Source of the DNA: Mangrovibacterium diazotrophicum | GTDB lineage: Bacteria > Bacteroidota > Bacteroidia > Bacteroidales > Prolixibacteraceae | Assembly: GCF_003610535.1 (NCBI RefSeq) | Contig: NZ_RAPN01000001.1 | Location: forward strand, 891,320-955,319 | Length of the DNA stretch: 64,000 nucleotides | Reading direction: 5' to 3' | Part shown: positions 62,395 through 64,000 of the stretch, one piece after another | Layout of the letters: each line of letters opens with the position of its first letter | How positions within the stretch are numbered: position 1 is the first letter of the stretch | The notes under the pieces: generated by a model | The model's input: only the letters and a program-made list of their open reading frames with translations | What the model was told of the DNA's origin: nothing | Databases searched by the model: none | Position numbers and translations under genes: made by a program

Positions 62395-63855
62395 ATGAGT
62401 GCTGAAGAGATTGCTGCCAAGCTATGGAACCTGTGTAATGTGCTGCGTGACGATGGGGTAACCTATCACCAGTACCTGAATGAACTGACTTTCATTCTGT
62501 TTATAAAGCTCAGCGAAGTAAAAGGATTTGAAGAACAGTTGCCCGAGGAATACCGTTGGTCAACGTTGAAACATATAAAGGACAACAAGGAGTTGTTTGA
62601 CACCTATCGTGAGTTGCTGGCAACGATTAGTAACAAGAGCGAGAACACCAACATCAAGGAGATTTTTACCAATGCCAGCACGACACTGCGTAACCCGGTA
62701 AACCTGCGGACGCTGGTTTCAGCCATCGACCAGTTGGACTGGTACGAGGAGCACGACCGCGATGTGATGGGTGATATTTATGAAGACCTGCTGGAACGCA
62801 ACGCGACTGAAAAGAAAAGTGGTGCCGGGCAGTACTTCACGCCTCGCCCGCTGATTAATGTGATGGTGGAGTTGATGGCTCCGCGATTGGGTGAGCGTTG
62901 GAACGATCCGGCCTGCGGAACCTTTGGTTTCCCGATCTCGATCGACCATTACCTGAAAGAGCGCTACGACTACCCGTTTAGTGCAGGTGAAAAAGAACGG
63001 AAATTTCAGGAAACAGACGCTTTGAGCGGCGTGGAACTGGTGCAGGATGCTCACCGCCTGGCCTTGATGAATGCCAAGCTGCACGGACTTGACAGCACCA
63101 TTTTCCTGAACGACACGTTAACCGAGTTTGGGAAAACACTACGTGATTTTCACGGCGTGCTGGCTAACCCACCCTTTGGCACCAAGAAAGGCGGTGAACG
63201 ACCTTCGCGCGATGACTTTACTTTTCCGACCAGTAACAAGCAGCTGAACTTTTTGCAGCATATCTACCGCTCGTTACACAAACGTGGTGGTGCCCGTGCA
63301 GCAGTTGTATTACCCGATAACGTGTTGTTTGAAGATGGTGATGGTGCCCGCATACGACGCGACTTGATGGACAAGTGCCGACTACATACCATTCTGCGCC
63401 TGCCCACCGGTATTTTTTATGCCCAGGGTGTAAAAACCAATGTGTTATTCTTTGAGCGTGGAACCACAGAAACAGGCAACACCGACAAAGTTTGGTACTA
63501 CGACATGCGGACCAATATGCCGAGCTACGGTAAACGGACTCCTTTTACCCGTGCAGCTTTTGAGGACTTTATTAAAGCCTATACCGGCGGCATGGGTGAA
63601 GCTGAAGTACAAGATAACTACGACGGTATTGTTGACCAGACAGCACGTGAAGCCATAAAAGACGAGCGTTGGCAGTGTATTACCCGCGAGCAAATAGCAG
63701 CTAAAAACGATTCACTCGATTTAGGTTTGATTGCAGATAGCAGTCTCGGTAACGGCGATGAACAAACCGAGCCTATTGATTTGGTACGTGAAGCAGCCGA
63801 GGAGCTAAAAAGTATGCTAGATGAATTGAACGCCATAATGAAGGAGCTGGAATAG
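62395..63855 (+). CDS. hsdM: Type I restriction system methyltransferase subunit M
   Basis: 486 residues. The HsdM N-terminal helical domain ('AAKLWNLCNVLRDDGVTYHQYL') precedes a gamma-class N6-adenine methyltransferase: 'QYFTPRPLINVMVELMAP', SAM motif I 'DPACGTFGF' near 171 and catalytic 'NPPF' near 258. In motif I the usual DPACGTGGF has Phe for the second Gly after Thr. Together with HsdS it protects the host and gives HsdR its specificity. The stop is directly followed by the ATG of hsdS. Confidence 0.94.
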   Translation: MSAEEIAAKLWNLCNVLRDDGVTYHQYLNELTFILFIKLSEVKGFEEQLPEEYRWSTLKHIKDNKELFDTYRELLATISNKSENTNIKEIFTNASTTLRNPVNLRTLVSAIDQLDWYEEHDRDVMGDIYEDLLERNATEKKSGAGQYFTPRPLINVMVELMAPRLGERWNDPACGTFGFPISIDHYLKERYDYPFSAGEKERKFQETDALSGVELVQDAHRLALMNAKLHGLDSTIFLNDTLTEFGKTLRDFHGVLANPPFGTKKGGERPSRDDFTFPTSNKQLNFLQHIYRSLHKRGGARAAVVLPDNVLFEDGDGARIRRDLMDKCRLHTILRLPTGIFYAQGVKTNVLFFERGTTETGNTDKVWYYDMRTNMPSYGKRTPFTRAAFEDFIKAYTGGMGEAEVQDNYDGIVDQTAREAIKDERWQCITREQIAAKNDSLDLGLIADSSLGNGDEQTEPIDLVREAAEELKSMLDELNAIMKELE

Positions 63856-64000
63856 ATGGAGAAATCAAACGTTCCAATTAATTGGGTAAAGATAAAGGTT
63901 GTTGAAATCTCTGAGATCATTAGAGGTGTCTCATATAGCAAGAATGATGCAACATCAATAAAATCAGAAAGCAACTGTCTAATCCTCAGAGGAGGGAATA
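63856..64000 (+). CDS. hsdS: Type I specificity subunit, 5' end only
   Basis: The frame starts immediately after the hsdM stop and runs off the window: 'VPINWVKIKVVEISEIIRGV' and 'NCLILRGGN' match the first target recognition domain of HsdS ('P.GW....L.DV......G.S'; 'LR..N'). About 48 residues are visible. Confidence 0.8.
   Translation, partial: MEKSNVPINWVKIKVVEISEIIRGVSYSKNDATSIKSESNCLILRGGN

Noticed and set aside
1..64000. tRNA or rRNA genes
   Set aside because: None recognised on reading; a covariance-model scan was not possible.

Overview
The window comes from a Bacteroidota chromosome, most likely an anaerobic or facultative member of the Marinilabiliales/Prolixibacteraceae. This is an inference from family content: TonB-dependent receptors with carboxypeptidase-regulatory-like N-termini, a type IX secretion sorting domain, Bacteroidota-type lipoproteins, a TAnnTTTG promoter before the integrase, and an anaerobic (cobalt-early) corrin pathway.

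Layout. 0-6.8 kb: 3' part of an AraC regulator, a ROK-family sugar kinase, a gene-poor 1.1 kb stretch, a large GH2 lipoprotein with a terminator, and a decayed ECF sigma factor end. 6.9-20.7 kb: a cobalamin riboswitch followed by 17 plus-strand genes (cbiX, cbiMNQO cobalt transporter, cbiA,C,D,E,T,L,F,G,H,J, a cobD-like aminotransferase fold gene and a precorrin-2 synthase/dehydrogenase fusion). Fourteen of 16 junctions overlap. The set covers cobalt import and uroporphyrinogen III to cobyrinate a,c-diamide; adenosylation, amidation of the remaining side chains and nucleotide-loop assembly are not here.

21.0-35.1 kb: a minus-strand run of 12 genes that I read as a TonB-dependent molybdate/tungstate uptake locus: a HmuY-like lipoprotein, a receptor, an unusual leaderless binding-protein homologue, a MolA-like binding protein, a two-domain molbindin, a FecCD-type permease, its ATPase, two related lipoproteins, a second MolA-like protein, a second receptor and modD. 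Two sites with CGTTAT-N11-ATAACG-like geometry lie just upstream of the first gene and of the permease gene; they resemble ModE operators. This is the best candidate for a little-described system.

35.5-45.6 kb: ordinary genes: a quinone oxidoreductase plus partner under a divergent LysR regulator, a 4Fe-4S mono-cluster protein, a multi-PAS histidine kinase, an O-acetylhomoserine sulfhydrylase-like enzyme, a small dimeric-barrel protein and an AraC regulator.

45.6-64 kb: an integrated mobile element with a relic of an earlier integrase, an intact tyrosine recombinase, an excisionase-like gene behind a 20-bp palindrome, an AAA/RepA-type ATPase, a block of six hexamers repeating every 9 bp, a DUF6371-type primase-like gene and a frameshifted DnaB-helicase remnant. 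Beyond it lie a secreted HEXXH/T9SS protein and a type I restriction locus (hsdR, three nuclease-like genes, hsdM, 5' end of hsdS). The far end of the element is outside the window or not recognisable.
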